Of a stretch of DNA of 64,000 nucleotides, positions 9,845 through 20,587 are shown piece by piece (within the stretch, counting starts at the first letter, position 1; each line of letters begins with the position of its first letter). A program made the position numbers and the translations under genes. The stretch comes from Bacteroides nordii WAL 11050 = JCM 12987 (GTDB lineage Bacteria > Bacteroidota > Bacteroidia > Bacteroidales > Bacteroidaceae), in assembly GCA_000613465.1 (NCBI GenBank), contig BAJA01000015.1, positions 1 through 64,000 on the forward strand. The letters are read 5' to 3'. The notes below the pieces were generated by a model, which was given only the letters and a program-made list of their open reading frames with translations, was not told where the DNA came from and did no database searches.

Positions 9845-10452
9845 ATGTATCGTTCTTTTTTGAAACGTTTAATTGACTTTAGTCTTGTTTTTTGTGCTTT
9901 GGTGATTTGCTTTCCTGTACTTTTCATTATTACCCTTTGGTTACATTTTGCTAATAAAGGTGCGGGTGTTTTCTTCTTGCAAAATCGTCCCGGCAGAGAT
10001 GGCAAAATCTTCAAAGTTATAAAATTCAAAACCATGACGGATGAGTGTGATTCAAAAGGTAATCTTTTACCTGATGAACAGCGTCTGACAAAAGTAGGTA
10101 AATTTGTCCGTTCTACTTCTATTGACGAATTACCCCAATTGATAAATGTGCTAAAAGGAGATATGGCTTTGATAGGTCCTCGTCCTTTATTACCTCAATA
10201 TTTACCTTTATACAGTAAAGAGCAAGCCCGACGTCACGAGGTTCGTCCGGTATAACCGGTTGGGCACAGGTGAATGGTCGTAATGCCATCTCTTGGACGA
10301 AGAAGTTTGAATTGGATGTGTGGTATGTGGATCATTGTTCTTTTCTGTTGGATTTGAAGATCTTCCTCTTGACTATCAGGAAGGTTTTTGTTCGTGAAGG
10401 AATCAGTTCTGATACTTCTGTTACAATGGAACCTTTTACTGGAAATAATTAA
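9845..10452 (+). CDS. Initiating sugar-phosphate transferase (PglC/WcaJ C-terminal type), frameshifted
   Basis: Merged length is about 202 residues, the size of PglC-type monotopic phosphoglycosyl transferases. These attach the first sugar-phosphate to undecaprenyl phosphate at the inner face of the cytoplasmic membrane. Visible: N-terminal reentrant hydrophobic helix ([20 protein letters not shown]), '[19 protein letters not shown]', '[36 protein letters not shown]' with the catalytic D-E dyad (IDELPQ), then 'RRHEVRPG' shifting to '[15 protein letters not shown]'. The break is at 10249-10250, where cgtccggtata should be cgtccgggtata (one G missing). The family motif P-G-I-T-G-W is restored exactly by that base, so an error is likely. 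The next gene starts 4 bp after this stop. Confidence 0.88.
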
Positions 10453-10456
10453 ACGA

Positions 10457-11041
10457 ATGTATTTATATGGTGCAAGTGGTCATGCCAAAGTGATCATTGA
10501 TATTTTAAAAGCTAATCATGAATCGATTGAAGCTTTGTTTGATGATGATGAGTCGCTTACTCATCTTCTTGATTATCCCGTACTACGTCCGTCGGAAGTC
10601 CGGGGACCGTTGATAATCAGTATCGGAAACAACAGGATACGCTCTAATATTGCGAAGATGTTGTCAGTAGAGTTCGGCCGGGCTATTCATCCGCTTTCTA
10701 TTGTTTCACAAGTCGCAAACATTCATTTAGGTAGCGTTGTAATGCCGGGTGCCATTATTCAATCTTGTGTCAGTATTGGGAAACATTGTATTATTAATAC
10801 CGGTGCGTCAGTTGATCATGATTGTACAATAAGTGATTATGTACATATCGCTCCGCACTCTACACTTTGTGGCAATGTATATGTGGGCGAAGGTACGTTG
10901 ATTGGTGCCGGATCTACAATAGCTCCAGGTGTGAAAATTGGTAGTTGGAGTGTGATAGGCGCTGGCTCTGTTGTAACCAAAGATATTCCGGATCATGTAT
11001 TGGCGGTGGGTAATCGCTGTAAGATAATAAAGAACTTATAA
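10457..11041 (+). CDS. PglD-like sugar O/N-acetyltransferase (NeuD family)
   Basis: 194 residues from ATG 10457. The frame is open further upstream to 10388, but that part overlaps the sugar transferase and is not family-like. The N-terminal Rossmann-like part has 'MYLYGASGHAKVIIDIL' (the G-A-S-G-H-A-K-V hallmark). The C-terminal part is a left-handed beta helix with hexapeptide repeats, including 'NTGASVDHDCTISDYVHIAPHSTLCGNVYVG' and 'IGAGSVVTKDIPDHV'. The histidine in 'VDHDC' corresponds to the catalytic base of PglD. In the bacillosamine-type pathway such an enzyme N-acetylates UDP-4-amino-sugar, the product of the adjacent aminotransferase. The gene order PglC-PglD-PglE-like strongly supports a diacetamido-trideoxyhexose as first sugar of the repeat unit. 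The needed 4,6-dehydratase is not in this window. Confidence 0.87.
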   Translation: MYLYGASGHAKVIIDILKANHESIEALFDDDESLTHLLDYPVLRPSEVRGPLIISIGNNRIRSNIAKMLSVEFGRAIHPLSIVSQVANIHLGSVVMPGAIIQSCVSIGKHCIINTGASVDHDCTISDYVHIAPHSTLCGNVYVGEGTLIGAGSTIAPGVKIGSWSVIGAGSVVTKDIPDHVLAVGNRCKIIKNL

Positions 11042-11054
11042 ATATAGAAATAAA

Positions 11055-12209
11055 ATGAACAAGAGAATCTGGCTTTCGCTTGCTCACATGGGTGGCCGTG
11101 AGCAAGACTTTATAAAAGAGGCTTTTGATACGAACTGGGTTGTTCCTTTGGGACCTAACGTAGACGCTTTTGAAGAATCGCTAAGGCAATTCTTAGTTGA
11201 CAATGGACAATTGACAATTGACAGTGATAGAAGGGTTGTAGCATTGAGTGCCGGTACGGCTGCACTTCATTTAGGATTAATACTTCTTGGTGTAAAACCG
11301 GGAGATGAAGTGATTTGCCAAAGTTTCACTTTTGCTGCTTCTGCCAATCCCATTTCTTATCTGGAAGCAAGACCTGTGTTTGTGGATAGTGAGACGGATA
11401 CCTGGAATATGGACCCCGTATTATTGGAGGAGGCTATCAAAGACCGTTTGAGAAAAACAGGAAAACTGCCGAAAGCAATTATTCCCGTGCATCTGTATGG
11501 TATGCCTGCCAAGATGGATGAGATTATGAAGATAGCCGGGCGTTATGATATCCCTGTATTAGAAGATGCTGCTGAAGCCTTAGGTTCGGAATTGAACGGG
11601 CGGAAATGCGGTACGTTTGGAGAATTGGCTGCACTTTCTTTCAATGGCAATAAGATGATCACTACTTCGGGTGGTGGTGCTTTGGTGTGTAAAACGGAAG
11701 AGGAAGCTAAACTTACAAAGTTTTATGCTACACAGGCTCGTGATGCAGCTCCGCATTATCAGCATACACATATTGGTTATAACTATCGTATGAGCAACAT
11801 TTGTGCGGGTATTGGCCGTGGACAGATGTTTGTGCTGGAGGAACATGTGGCACGCAGACGGGCGATTCATGCTTTGTATACAGAGCTCTTTAAGAATATA
11901 GATGGGATAACTGTTATGGAAAACCCAGACAATAATTTCAATTCTAACTTTTGGCTGACTTGTATCCTGGTTGATCCTTCGATAGCAGGTAAAACCCGTG
12001 AGGATATTCGTCTGAAGCTGGATACAGAGAATATAGAGACCCGTCCGTTGTGGAAGCCGATGCATCTGCAACCGGTATTTAAGGATGCTCCTTTTTATGG
12101 AAACGGTACGAGTGAGCATTTGTTTGATATCGGTTTGTGTCTGCCTTCGGGACCTACGTTGACCGATGATGATATCAGAAGGGTAGTAGAAGTGATTGTA
12201 GGGATGTAG
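11055..12209 (+). CDS. PglE-like sugar aminotransferase (DegT/DnrJ/EryC1/StrS)
   Basis: 384 residues, normal for PLP-dependent NDP-ketosugar aminotransferases. Seen: 'IWLSLAHMGGREQDFIKEAFDTNWVVPLGPNVDAFE' typical of PglE, 'SAGTAALHLGL' (PLP phosphate), 'PVHLYGMPAKMDEI', 'VLEDAAEALGS' (aspartate to pyridine N), and 'LSFNGNKMITTSGGG' with the PLP lysine. It should make UDP-4-amino-4,6-dideoxy sugar from the 4-keto intermediate for the neighbouring acetyltransferase. An oddity: residues about 48-57 are encoded by a 7-bp tandem repeat (TTGACAA, four imperfect copies, 11197-11224), placed in the loop before the 'VALSAGT' strand, suggesting an in-frame repeat expansion. Last gene of the polysaccharide run; a terminator follows. 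Confidence 0.9.
   Translation: MNKRIWLSLAHMGGREQDFIKEAFDTNWVVPLGPNVDAFEESLRQFLVDNGQLTIDSDRRVVALSAGTAALHLGLILLGVKPGDEVICQSFTFAASANPISYLEARPVFVDSETDTWNMDPVLLEEAIKDRLRKTGKLPKAIIPVHLYGMPAKMDEIMKIAGRYDIPVLEDAAEALGSELNGRKCGTFGELAALSFNGNKMITTSGGGALVCKTEEEAKLTKFYATQARDAAPHYQHTHIGYNYRMSNICAGIGRGQMFVLEEHVARRRAIHALYTELFKNIDGITVMENPDNNFNSNFWLTCILVDPSIAGKTREDIRLKLDTENIETRPLWKPMHLQPVFKDAPFYGNGTSEHLFDIGLCLPSGPTLTDDDIRRVVEVIVGM
11197..11224 (+). repeat. 7-bp tandem repeat inside coding sequence
   Basis: Four imperfect copies of TTGACAA (TTGACAA, TGGACAA, TTGACAA, TTGACAG) in frame within the aminotransferase gene. They add about nine residues (VDNGQLTID) to a surface loop. The motif resembles the ACAATT-rich runs found in the ATP synthase operon gaps further right. 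Confidence 0.7.
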
Positions 12210-12238
12210 TAACTCCATTCTACATTATAGAATAAAGT

Positions 12239-12288
12239 AATCTCCCGGTAGATCTGTAAAAAGAATCTGCCGGGAGATTTTTTTATTA
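12239..12288 (+). terminator. Rho-independent terminator of the polysaccharide operon
   Basis: Stem AATCTCCCGGTAGATC (12239-12254) pairs with GAATCTGCCGGGAGATT (12263-12279) with one mismatch/wobble, loop of about eight A/T-rich bases, then a T-run at 12278-12284. It sits 30 bp after the aminotransferase stop. Confidence 0.88.
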
Positions 12289-14293
<2,005 letters not shown>

Positions 14294-14310
14294 TTAAAAA
14301 ATAATAGTTA

Positions 14311-14556
14311 ATGAAAAGGCTGCATTTGAGTATTGTTTCTCCGGAAAAAGAGATATATAATGGGGAAGTGAATAGCGTGACGCTGCCCGGAGTTATAGGT
14401 TCGTTCACTATTCTGCCACAGCATGCTCCGATTGTCTCTTCTTTAAAGGAAGGAAAGTTGAGTTATGTGACGGAGGATAATGAAGAGTGTACGCTTGATA
14501 TAGAAGGTGGTTTTGTAGAGATGAGTGATGAAACGGTTTCTGTGTGCATCTCCTGA
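14311..14556 (+). CDS. atpC: F1 ATP synthase subunit epsilon (short form)
   Basis: 81 residues covering only the N-terminal beta-sandwich: 'LHLSIVSPEKEIYNGEVNSVTLPGVIGSFTILPQHAPIVSSLKEGKLSYV' carries the G-x-F-x-I-L-P-x-H-A-P motif. The C-terminal helical hairpin that inhibits hydrolysis in many bacteria is absent, as is common in Bacteroides. It joins gamma in the central stalk. The stop at 14554-14556 is followed by a 42-bp gap to the small membrane gene. Confidence 0.93.
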   Translation: MKRLHLSIVSPEKEIYNGEVNSVTLPGVIGSFTILPQHAPIVSSLKEGKLSYVTEDNEECTLDIEGGFVEMSDETVSVCIS

Positions 14557-14598
14557 CAAGACAAAAATAAGATTAACAGAAAAACACAGCGATATAAG

Positions 14599-15030
14599 AT
14601 GAACATTAGTTTAACGAAGCGTAAGTATTTGCTCTATCTTACGATCCTTACTCTCTTATTGAGTGGGGTGGGTGGTGTGACTTACTTCTCTTTGGTGCCC
14701 GAACATTATTTTGGAGGATATCCGTTAATTCCGATATACTTCTATATTTTTGGAGTATTTAATATTTATATGTTCGATGCTTGCAGGAGGTTTGCTCCGG
14801 ACAAGATATTGCTGCTGCATTTGGCTATGAAAGTGCTTAAAATGATTTTATCTGTTATAGTGCTTGTTGTTTATTGTATGGTAGTTAGAGAAGAGGCAGT
14901 GGCATTTATGCTTACTTTTATAGTGTACTATCTGCTGTATTTGATATTTGAGACAAGTTTCTTTGCCGGTTATGAACTGAATAAGAAACGACAAAAGAAA
15001 AATAAAACAAAAAATGAAACAGTTGCATAA
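14599..15030 (+). CDS. Small four-helix membrane protein in the atp operon (AtpI-like position)
   Basis: 143 residues with four hydrophobic helices (about 11-30, 40-58, 75-95, 100-120) and a lysine-rich C-terminal tail (NKKRQKKNKTK). It sits between epsilon and subunit a and overlaps the atpB start by 17 bp, so it is translationally tied to it. Position and topology are like AtpI, a helper in c-ring assembly or ion handling, but I see no convincing sequence motif; homologues at this place in Bacteroides operons are usually called hypothetical. The function is inferred from position only. Confidence 0.7.
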   Translation: MNISLTKRKYLLYLTILTLLLSGVGGVTYFSLVPEHYFGGYPLIPIYFYIFGVFNIYMFDACRRFAPDKILLLHLAMKVLKMILSVIVLVVYCMVVREEAVAFMLTFIVYYLLYLIFETSFFAGYELNKKRQKKNKTKNETVA

Positions 15031-16120
15031 CATATTCACAGGATTACTCCTCATACTTGGGTTGCTGATTGCTTCTCCTGCAGTGGCGCAGGAAGATGAT
15101 ATTACCCCTCAGGAGCAAAAGGAGAACACAGTTGATGTGAAGAGCATAGTCTTTGGCCATATCGGAGACTCCTATGAGTGGCATATCACTACGTGGGGGG
15201 ATACTCACATTACAATTCCATTGCCTGTGATTGTATACAGTTCTAATAGTGGCTGGCATTCATTTTTGTCTTCACGATTAGAAGAGAATGGGGGAACCTA
15301 CGAAGGATTTTCTATTGCTCCCGCAGGAAGCCGCTATGAGGGCAAAATAATAGAACATGATGCAGCTGGTGAGGAAATACGTCCATGGGATATTTCTATT
15401 ACTAAAGTTACTTTGTCATTGTTGATAAACAGTGCTCTGTTGTTGATCATTATTTTGGGTGTGGCACATTGGTATCGTAAACGTGAACAGGGTGCAGCGG
15501 CACCAGGTGGTTTTGTAGGCTTTATGGAGATGTTTATCATGATGATACATGATGATGTAATAAAGAGTTGTGTAGGTCCTAATTATAAAAAATTTGCTCC
15601 TTATTTATTGACAGCTTTCTTCTTTATTTTCATTAATAATATTATGGGATTGATACCTTTCTTTCCCGGAGGAGCAAATGTAACAGGTAATATTGCCATA
15701 ACAATGGTGCTGGCTATCTGTACTTTCCTTGCTGTAAATATCTTCGGATCCAAACATTACTGGAAAGATATTTTTTGGCCTGATGTACCCTGGTGGTTGA
15801 AAGTGCCTATACCGATGATGCCGTTTATTGAGTTTTTCGGTGTATTTACCAAACCATTTGCTTTGATGATCCGTCTGTTTGCAAATATGCTTTCGGGACA
15901 TATGGCGATGTTGGTATTGACTTGTCTTATCTTTATCTCGGCAAGTATGGGGCCTGCTTTGAACGGTACGTTGACTGTTGCTTCTGTGTTGTTTAATATA
16001 TTTATGAATGCACTTGAGTTGTTGGTGGCTTTTATTCAGGCTTATGTATTTACCATGTTGTCTGCTGTGTTTATCGGACTGGCGCAAGAGGGTGGAAAGT
16101 CGGAAGAAGCTACTGAATAA
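15014..16120 (+). CDS. atpB: Fo ATP synthase subunit a with long N-terminal extension
   Basis: 368 residues. A signal-like N-terminus (KQLHNIFTGLLLILGLLIASPAVAQ) and about 110 extra residues precede the conserved membrane domain, which begins near residue 130. This is longer than E. coli subunit a (271) and typical of Bacteroidetes. Core motifs: 'LLTAFFFIFINNIMGLIPFFPGGANVTGNIAITMVLA', 'FGVFTKPFALMIRLFANMLSGHMAML' with the essential arginine that works against the c-ring carboxylate, and 'ELLVAFIQAYVFTMLSAVFIGLA'. Forms the proton half-channels. The start ATG lies inside the 3' end of the preceding gene. Confidence 0.95.
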   Translation: MKQLHNIFTGLLLILGLLIASPAVAQEDDITPQEQKENTVDVKSIVFGHIGDSYEWHITTWGDTHITIPLPVIVYSSNSGWHSFLSSRLEENGGTYEGFSIAPAGSRYEGKIIEHDAAGEEIRPWDISITKVTLSLLINSALLLIIILGVAHWYRKREQGAAAPGGFVGFMEMFIMMIHDDVIKSCVGPNYKKFAPYLLTAFFFIFINNIMGLIPFFPGGANVTGNIAITMVLAICTFLAVNIFGSKHYWKDIFWPDVPWWLKVPIPMMPFIEFFGVFTKPFALMIRLFANMLSGHMAMLVLTCLIFISASMGPALNGTLTVASVLFNIFMNALELLVAFIQAYVFTMLSAVFIGLAQEGGKSEEATE

Positions 16121-16161
16121 AAGTGAGTTTGACTAATCTGAATTTTAAATTAATAATATAA

Positions 16162-16437
<276 letters not shown>

Positions 16438-16629
16438 TTTACAATTAGACAAATTACAATTTACAATTTGCCATGCGGTTATGGCGTTGGCGATTGGTGA
16501 TTTGTAAGTTGTATCTTGTAAATAGAAGAGTAGAGAGTATTAAATCGTAAATTGTAAATCGTCAACGTACCTATGTGTTAAAGGTCAGATAATGGTCATG
16601 ACCGTAGGGAATAAATTGTAAATAAATTT
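16438..16629 (+). repeat. Operon gap with repeat element, copy A
   Basis: The left part holds ACAATTAGACAAATTACAATTTACAATT runs and the right part TAAATCGTAAATTGTAAATC, which are mutually inverted. Next comes a core at 16564-16614 (aacgtacctatgtgttaaag... ...gaccgtagggaataaat). The same core recurs at 17798-17850 in the atpH-atpA gap with only two or three differences over about 52 bp. The core contains the palindrome ATAATGGTCATGACC (ggtcatgacc). Non-coding; inside a transcribed operon it would form a hairpin between subunit c and b messages. Confidence 0.75.
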
Positions 16630-17130
16630 ATGTCATTGTTATTACCCGATAGTGGCCTGTTATTCTGGATGCTCCTCTCGTTTGGGATTGTGTTCGTTGT
16701 ATTGGCAAAATATGGCTTTCCTATTATCGTCAAGATGGTGGATGGCCGTAAAACATACATCGACCAGTCTTTGGAGGTGGCAAGGGAAGCGAATGCCCAG
16801 TTGGCTAAACTCAAAGAACAGGGTGAAGCACTTGTGGTTGCCGCTAACAAGGAGCAGGGACGTATCTTGAAAGAGGCCATGCAGGAGCGTGATAAAATAA
16901 TTCACGAGGCCCGCAAAAAAGCAGAAGCCGCAGCTCAGAAAGAATTGGATGAGGTGAAGAAGCAGATTCAGATTGAAAAGGAGGAAGCTATTCGTGATAT
17001 TCGTCGCCAGGTAGCTTTACTTTCAGTAGATATTGCCGAAAAGGTGATCCGTAAAAATCTGAATGAAGATAGTGAGCAGATGGCTATGATAGACCGGATG
17101 CTGGATGAAGTGTTGGACAGTAAGAATTAA
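16630..17130 (+). CDS. atpF: Fo ATP synthase subunit b
   Basis: 166 residues: one N-terminal transmembrane helix ('[27 protein letters not shown]'), then a long charged helix (residues about 35-165) rich in A, E, K, Q, forming the peripheral stalk dimer. '[19 protein letters not shown]' style heptads and the C-terminal '[18 protein letters not shown]' are family-typical and contact delta. Start ATG 16630 follows the repeat gap directly. It is followed by atpH after 10 bp. Confidence 0.94.
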   Translation: MSLLLPDSGLLFWMLLSFGIVFVVLAKYGFPIIVKMVDGRKTYIDQSLEVAREANAQLAKLKEQGEALVVAANKEQGRILKEAMQERDKIIHEARKKAEAAAQKELDEVKKQIQIEKEEAIRDIRRQVALLSVDIAEKVIRKNLNEDSEQMAMIDRMLDEVLDSKN

Positions 17131-17140
17131 GTGAAAGAGT

Positions 17141-17701
17141 ATGGATATAGGAATTGTTTCAATGCGTTATGCCAAAGCACTGATTGAATATGCGAAGGAA
17201 AAGCATACGGAAGACGTGCTTTACAAAGAAATGAAAATGTTGTCGAAGAGCCTCAGTGCGGTTCCCCGTCTGAGGGAAGCTTTGGCAAATCCTGTTTTGA
17301 ACATTCGTGAGAAGTATTCATTGATTTGTACGGCAGCTACCGGTGATAAAAATGTAAGCCGTGAGTTTTCACGTTTCATCACTTTGGTATTGAAAAACAA
17401 CAGGGAACAGTTTCTGCAGTTTATCTGTTTATCTTTTCTGGATTTATACCGGAAGTTGAAACACATTGGAGTGGGTAGACTTACTACGGCAGTAGCGGTC
17501 AACAAAGAGACAGAAGAACGGATACGTAACTCTGCGGGGATGATTCTTCATGCCCGGATGGAACTGGAAACCGTGGTAGACCCGTCTATTGAAGGTGGTT
17601 TTATATTCGATGTCAATGATTATCGTCTTGATGCCAGTATAACTACCCAGCTGAAACGAGTGAAACAACAATTTATTGATAAGAACAGAAGAATCGTATA
17701 G
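17141..17701 (+). CDS. atpH: F1 ATP synthase subunit delta (OSCP)
   Basis: 186 residues. N-terminal helical bundle starts 'MDIGIVSMRYAKALIEYAKEK' (R-Y-A-x-A-L motif). The C-terminal domain ends with 'ETVVDPSIEGGFIFDVNDYRLDASITTQLKRVKQQF', the G-G-F/x-D-x-S-I/x-L-x-L-x motif of the family. It links the b stalk to the top of F1. Followed by a 163-bp gap containing the second repeat element. Confidence 0.93.
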   Translation: MDIGIVSMRYAKALIEYAKEKHTEDVLYKEMKMLSKSLSAVPRLREALANPVLNIREKYSLICTAATGDKNVSREFSRFITLVLKNNREQFLQFICLSFLDLYRKLKHIGVGRLTTAVAVNKETEERIRNSAGMILHARMELETVVDPSIEGGFIFDVNDYRLDASITTQLKRVKQQFIDKNRRIV

Positions 17702-17864
17702 GGATTTACGATTGGACGATTTACGATTTACGATTGAGAATACTTTGTGTTTAGATTGTAAGATCATGAATCGGACTAATATTAATCGTAAATCGTTAAC
17801 GTTCCTATGTGTTAAAGATCAGATAATGGTCATGACCGTAGGGAATAAATCGTAAATCAAAGTT
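17702..17864 (+). repeat. Operon gap with repeat element, copy B
   Basis: The left arm GATTTACGATTGGACGATTTACGATTTACGATT (17703-17735) is the inverse of ATTAATCGTAAATCGT (near 17781-17796) and TAAATCGTAAATC (17847-17859). Between the last two lies the core shared with copy A (aacgttcctatgtgttaaag... ...gaccgtagggaataaat). The arms differ from copy A in a coordinated way: A uses the AATTTACAATT version, B the GATTTACGATT version, each copy keeping its own arms complementary. Confidence 0.75.
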
Positions 17865-19449
17865 ATGTCTGAAAATATAAAAGTAAGCGAAGTCTCCGAT
17901 ATCCTGCGCCGTCAGCTTGAAGGCATTGATACACGTGTGCAACTTGATGAGATAGGTACCGTGTTGCAGGTCAGTGATGGTGTGGCGCGTATCTATGGGT
18001 TGCGCAATGCCGAAGCGAATGAATTGCTGGAGTTTGACAATGGTATTAAAGCCATTGTGATGAATCTGGAAGAAGACAATGTAGGTGCTGTGTTATTAGG
18101 CCCTACAGATAGAATCAAAGAGGGCTATATCGTCAAACGTACCAGACGTATTGCTTCTATCCGTGTAGGAGAAGGCATGTTGGGGCGTGTTATTGATCCG
18201 TTGGGGGAACCATTGGATGGTAAAGGTACGATTGGAGGACAGTTGTATGAAATGCCACTGGAGCGTAAAGCGCCGGGAGTTATTTTTCGTCAGCCGGTAA
18301 ATCAACCGTTGCAGACCGGGCTGAAAGCAGTTGATGCTATGATCCTATCGGTCGTGGGCAACGTGAGTTGATTATTGGAGACCGTCAAACAGGTAAAACA
18401 GCCATTGCTATTGATACTATAATCAACCAGCGTGAGAATTATCTGGCCGGTAAACCTGTATATTGTATCTATGTTGCTATTGGACAGAAGGGCTCTACAG
18501 TTGCTTCAATCGTAAATACCTTACGTGAATATGGTGCAATGGATTACACGATTGTAGTTGCTGCTACGGCTGGTGATCCTGCTGCTTTGCAATATTTCTC
18601 ACCATTCTCCGGTGCTGCTATCGGGGAGTATTTCCGTGATACCGGTCGGGATGCATTGGTGGTTTATGATGACCTTTCCAAACAGGCGGTTGCTTATCGT
18701 GAAGTTTCTCTGATTCTTCGTCGTCCGTCTGGTCGTGAAGCTTATCCGGGGGATATCTTCTATCTGCATTCACGTTTATTGGAGCGTGCTGCCAAGATTA
18801 TTAATCAGGAGGAAGTAGCCCGCGAAATGAACGATCTTCCTGATAGTTTGAAAGGATTGGTAAAAGGGGGTGGGTCTTTGACTGCGTTACCGATTATCGA
18901 GACGCAAGCCGGTGACGTATCTGCTTATATTCCTACTAATGTGATTTCAATTACCGACGGACAGATTTTCCTTGATACTGATCTGTTTAACCAAGGTAAT
19001 CGTCCGGCTATCAATGTAGGTATTTCTGTATCGCGTGTAGGAGGTAATGCACAGATTAAAGCCATGAAGAAGGTGGCTGGTACATTGAAGATTGACCAGG
19101 CACAATACCGGGAGTTGGAAGCGTTTACGAAGTTTAGTGGCGATATGGATCCTGTGACTGCTCATATTATCGATAAGGGACAGAAGAACACCCGTTTGCT
19201 TGTGCAGCCGCAGTATAGTCCGATGCCGGTAGAGAAACAAATTGCGATTTTGTATTGCGGTGTTCATGGGTTGTTGCGTAATGTTCCTCTTGATAAGGTA
19301 GAAGATTTTGAACGTAGTTTCAGGAGAGCCTTGCCATTAATCATCAGGCAGATGTACTTGATGTACTCAAAACAGGTGTCATTGATGAAAATGTAGAGAA
19401 AGGTATCAGGGAAACAGCAGAGATGGTGGCTAAACAATTTATTCAGTAG
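17865..19449 (+). CDS. atpA: F1 ATP synthase subunit alpha, two frameshifts in this sequence
   Basis: Merged length is about 528 residues, normal for Bacteroides alpha. Seen: '[22 protein letters not shown]', P-loop '[20 protein letters not shown]', '[25 protein letters not shown]' and '[30 protein letters not shown]'. Break one: 18344-18345, 'gatcctatcgg' where CCC is expected; adding C restores '[22 protein letters not shown]'. Break two: about 19321, where adding one C restores '[26 protein letters not shown]' to the true stop at 19447-19449. Two single-base losses in an essential-type subunit within an intact operon are almost certainly sequence errors, so I annotate it as one functional gene. 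A 163-bp inverted-repeat gap follows. Confidence 0.93.
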
Positions 19450-19613
19450 TTAAGCAGTTGGTAAAGAGTAGTCAAGTAGTAAGTAGTTAAGTAGTAAGTA
19501 GGATACTACTGCTGTATTTAACGCTAAACTATCTGCTACTTACTACTTGACTACTTAACTGCTTGACTACTTACTATTAACTATTTACTACTAACTTCTA
19601 ACTACTAAAGAAT
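19450..19613 (+). repeat. Large inverted repeat in the atpA-atpG gap
   Basis: The left arm (about 19452-19502: taagcagttgg..., then gtagtcaagtagtaagtag) is complementary to the right arm (about 19532-19582: ctacttactacttgactac, then ttaactgctt). Both are built from GTAGT/AAGTA-like short units. The transcript would fold into a hairpin of roughly 50 bp per arm, with the loop near 19503-19531. No open reading frame. A different sequence from copies A and B but the same architecture: unit-repeat arms facing each other between two atp genes. Confidence 0.75.
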
Positions 19614-20498
19614 ATGGCTTCACTTAAAGAAGTAAAAACCAGAATAAATTCGGTACAGAGTACACGAAAGATCACTTCAGCAATGAAGATGGTGGCTTCT
19701 GCCAAATTGCATAAAGCACAGGGGGCCATTGAAAATATGTTGCCTTATCAAAGGCAGATGAATAAGATTTTACGTAACTTTCTTAGTGGCGAACTTTCGA
19801 TAGAATCGCCTTACATCCAAGGAAGAGAGGTAAAACGCGTAGCTATTGTCATGTTCTCATCCAATAGTTCGTTGTGTGGAGCTTTCAATGCCAATGTTAT
19901 TAAAATGTTTCTACATACAGTTGGAGAATATCGTAAACTGGGACAAGATAATATTTTTATTTATCCGGTTGGACGCAAGGTAGAAGAGGCTGTGAAGAAG
20001 ATGGGGTTTGTTCCCAAAGGAAGTTATCAGCAGTTAGCGGATAAACCGACTTATCAGGAAGCAGCTGCACTGGCCGAACACCTGATGGAACTTTTTGTAT
20101 CCAAAGAGATAGACCGGGTAGAGTTGATCTATCATCATTTTAAGTCGATGGGAGTGCAGGAGTTGCTTCGGGAACGTTATTTGCCTATTGATCTGACGCA
20201 AGTAGAGGAAGAGCATGAAGAAGATATAGAGGAAGATAAAGTGGTAAAGGATTATATCGTAGAACCTTCGAGAGAGCAATTTATAGCTGATCTTATTCCG
20301 AAGGTATTGAAACAGAAACTCTTTACGGCTGCAATGGACTCTAATGCATCTGAACATGCTGCGCGTACGTTGGCAATGCAGGTGGCTACGGACAATGCAA
20401 ATGAACTGATTCAGGATCTGACGAAGCAATATAATAAGGGACGCCAGCAGGCTATTACGAATGAACTGCTGGATATAATAGGCGGATCGATGAAATAG
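19614..20498 (+). CDS. atpG: F1 ATP synthase subunit gamma
   Basis: 294 residues. N-terminal coiled-coil helix 'MASLKEVKTRINSVQSTRKITSAMKMVASAKLHKAQ' and the C-terminal helix 'MDSNASEHAARTLAMQVATDNANELIQDLTKQYNKGRQQAITNELLDIIGG' are both family hallmarks. Together they form the rotor shaft. A short acidic insertion (EEEHEEDIEEDKVVKD, about residues 201-216) lies in the globular part. Last gene of the operon; a strong hairpin terminator follows after 12 bp. Confidence 0.96.
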   Translation: MASLKEVKTRINSVQSTRKITSAMKMVASAKLHKAQGAIENMLPYQRQMNKILRNFLSGELSIESPYIQGREVKRVAIVMFSSNSSLCGAFNANVIKMFLHTVGEYRKLGQDNIFIYPVGRKVEEAVKKMGFVPKGSYQQLADKPTYQEAAALAEHLMELFVSKEIDRVELIYHHFKSMGVQELLRERYLPIDLTQVEEEHEEDIEEDKVVKDYIVEPSREQFIADLIPKVLKQKLFTAAMDSNASEHAARTLAMQVATDNANELIQDLTKQYNKGRQQAITNELLDIIGGSMK

Positions 20499-20510
20499 TA
20501 AAAGAGACTG

Positions 20511-20567
20511 ATTGATAAAAATAAAGAGCAATGTAACACAATCACATTGCTCTTTATTTTTATCAAT
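20511..20567. terminator. Bidirectional terminator between atpG and the DedA gene
   Basis: A perfect 24-bp inverted repeat, ATTGATAAAAATAAAGAGCAATGT at 20511-20534 and its complement at 20544-20567, with the 9-base loop AACACAATC. A/T-rich outer stem gives U-rich tails in both directions. It separates the convergent atpG (+) and DedA (-) genes. Confidence 0.9.
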
Positions 20568-20587
20568 AGGATTGACTCTGTATTTGT

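Noticed and set aside
11580..12218. Long open frame on the minus strand of the aminotransferase
   Set aside because: Antisense shadow of a clearly conserved coding sequence; low-complexity Arg/Thr/Ile translation.
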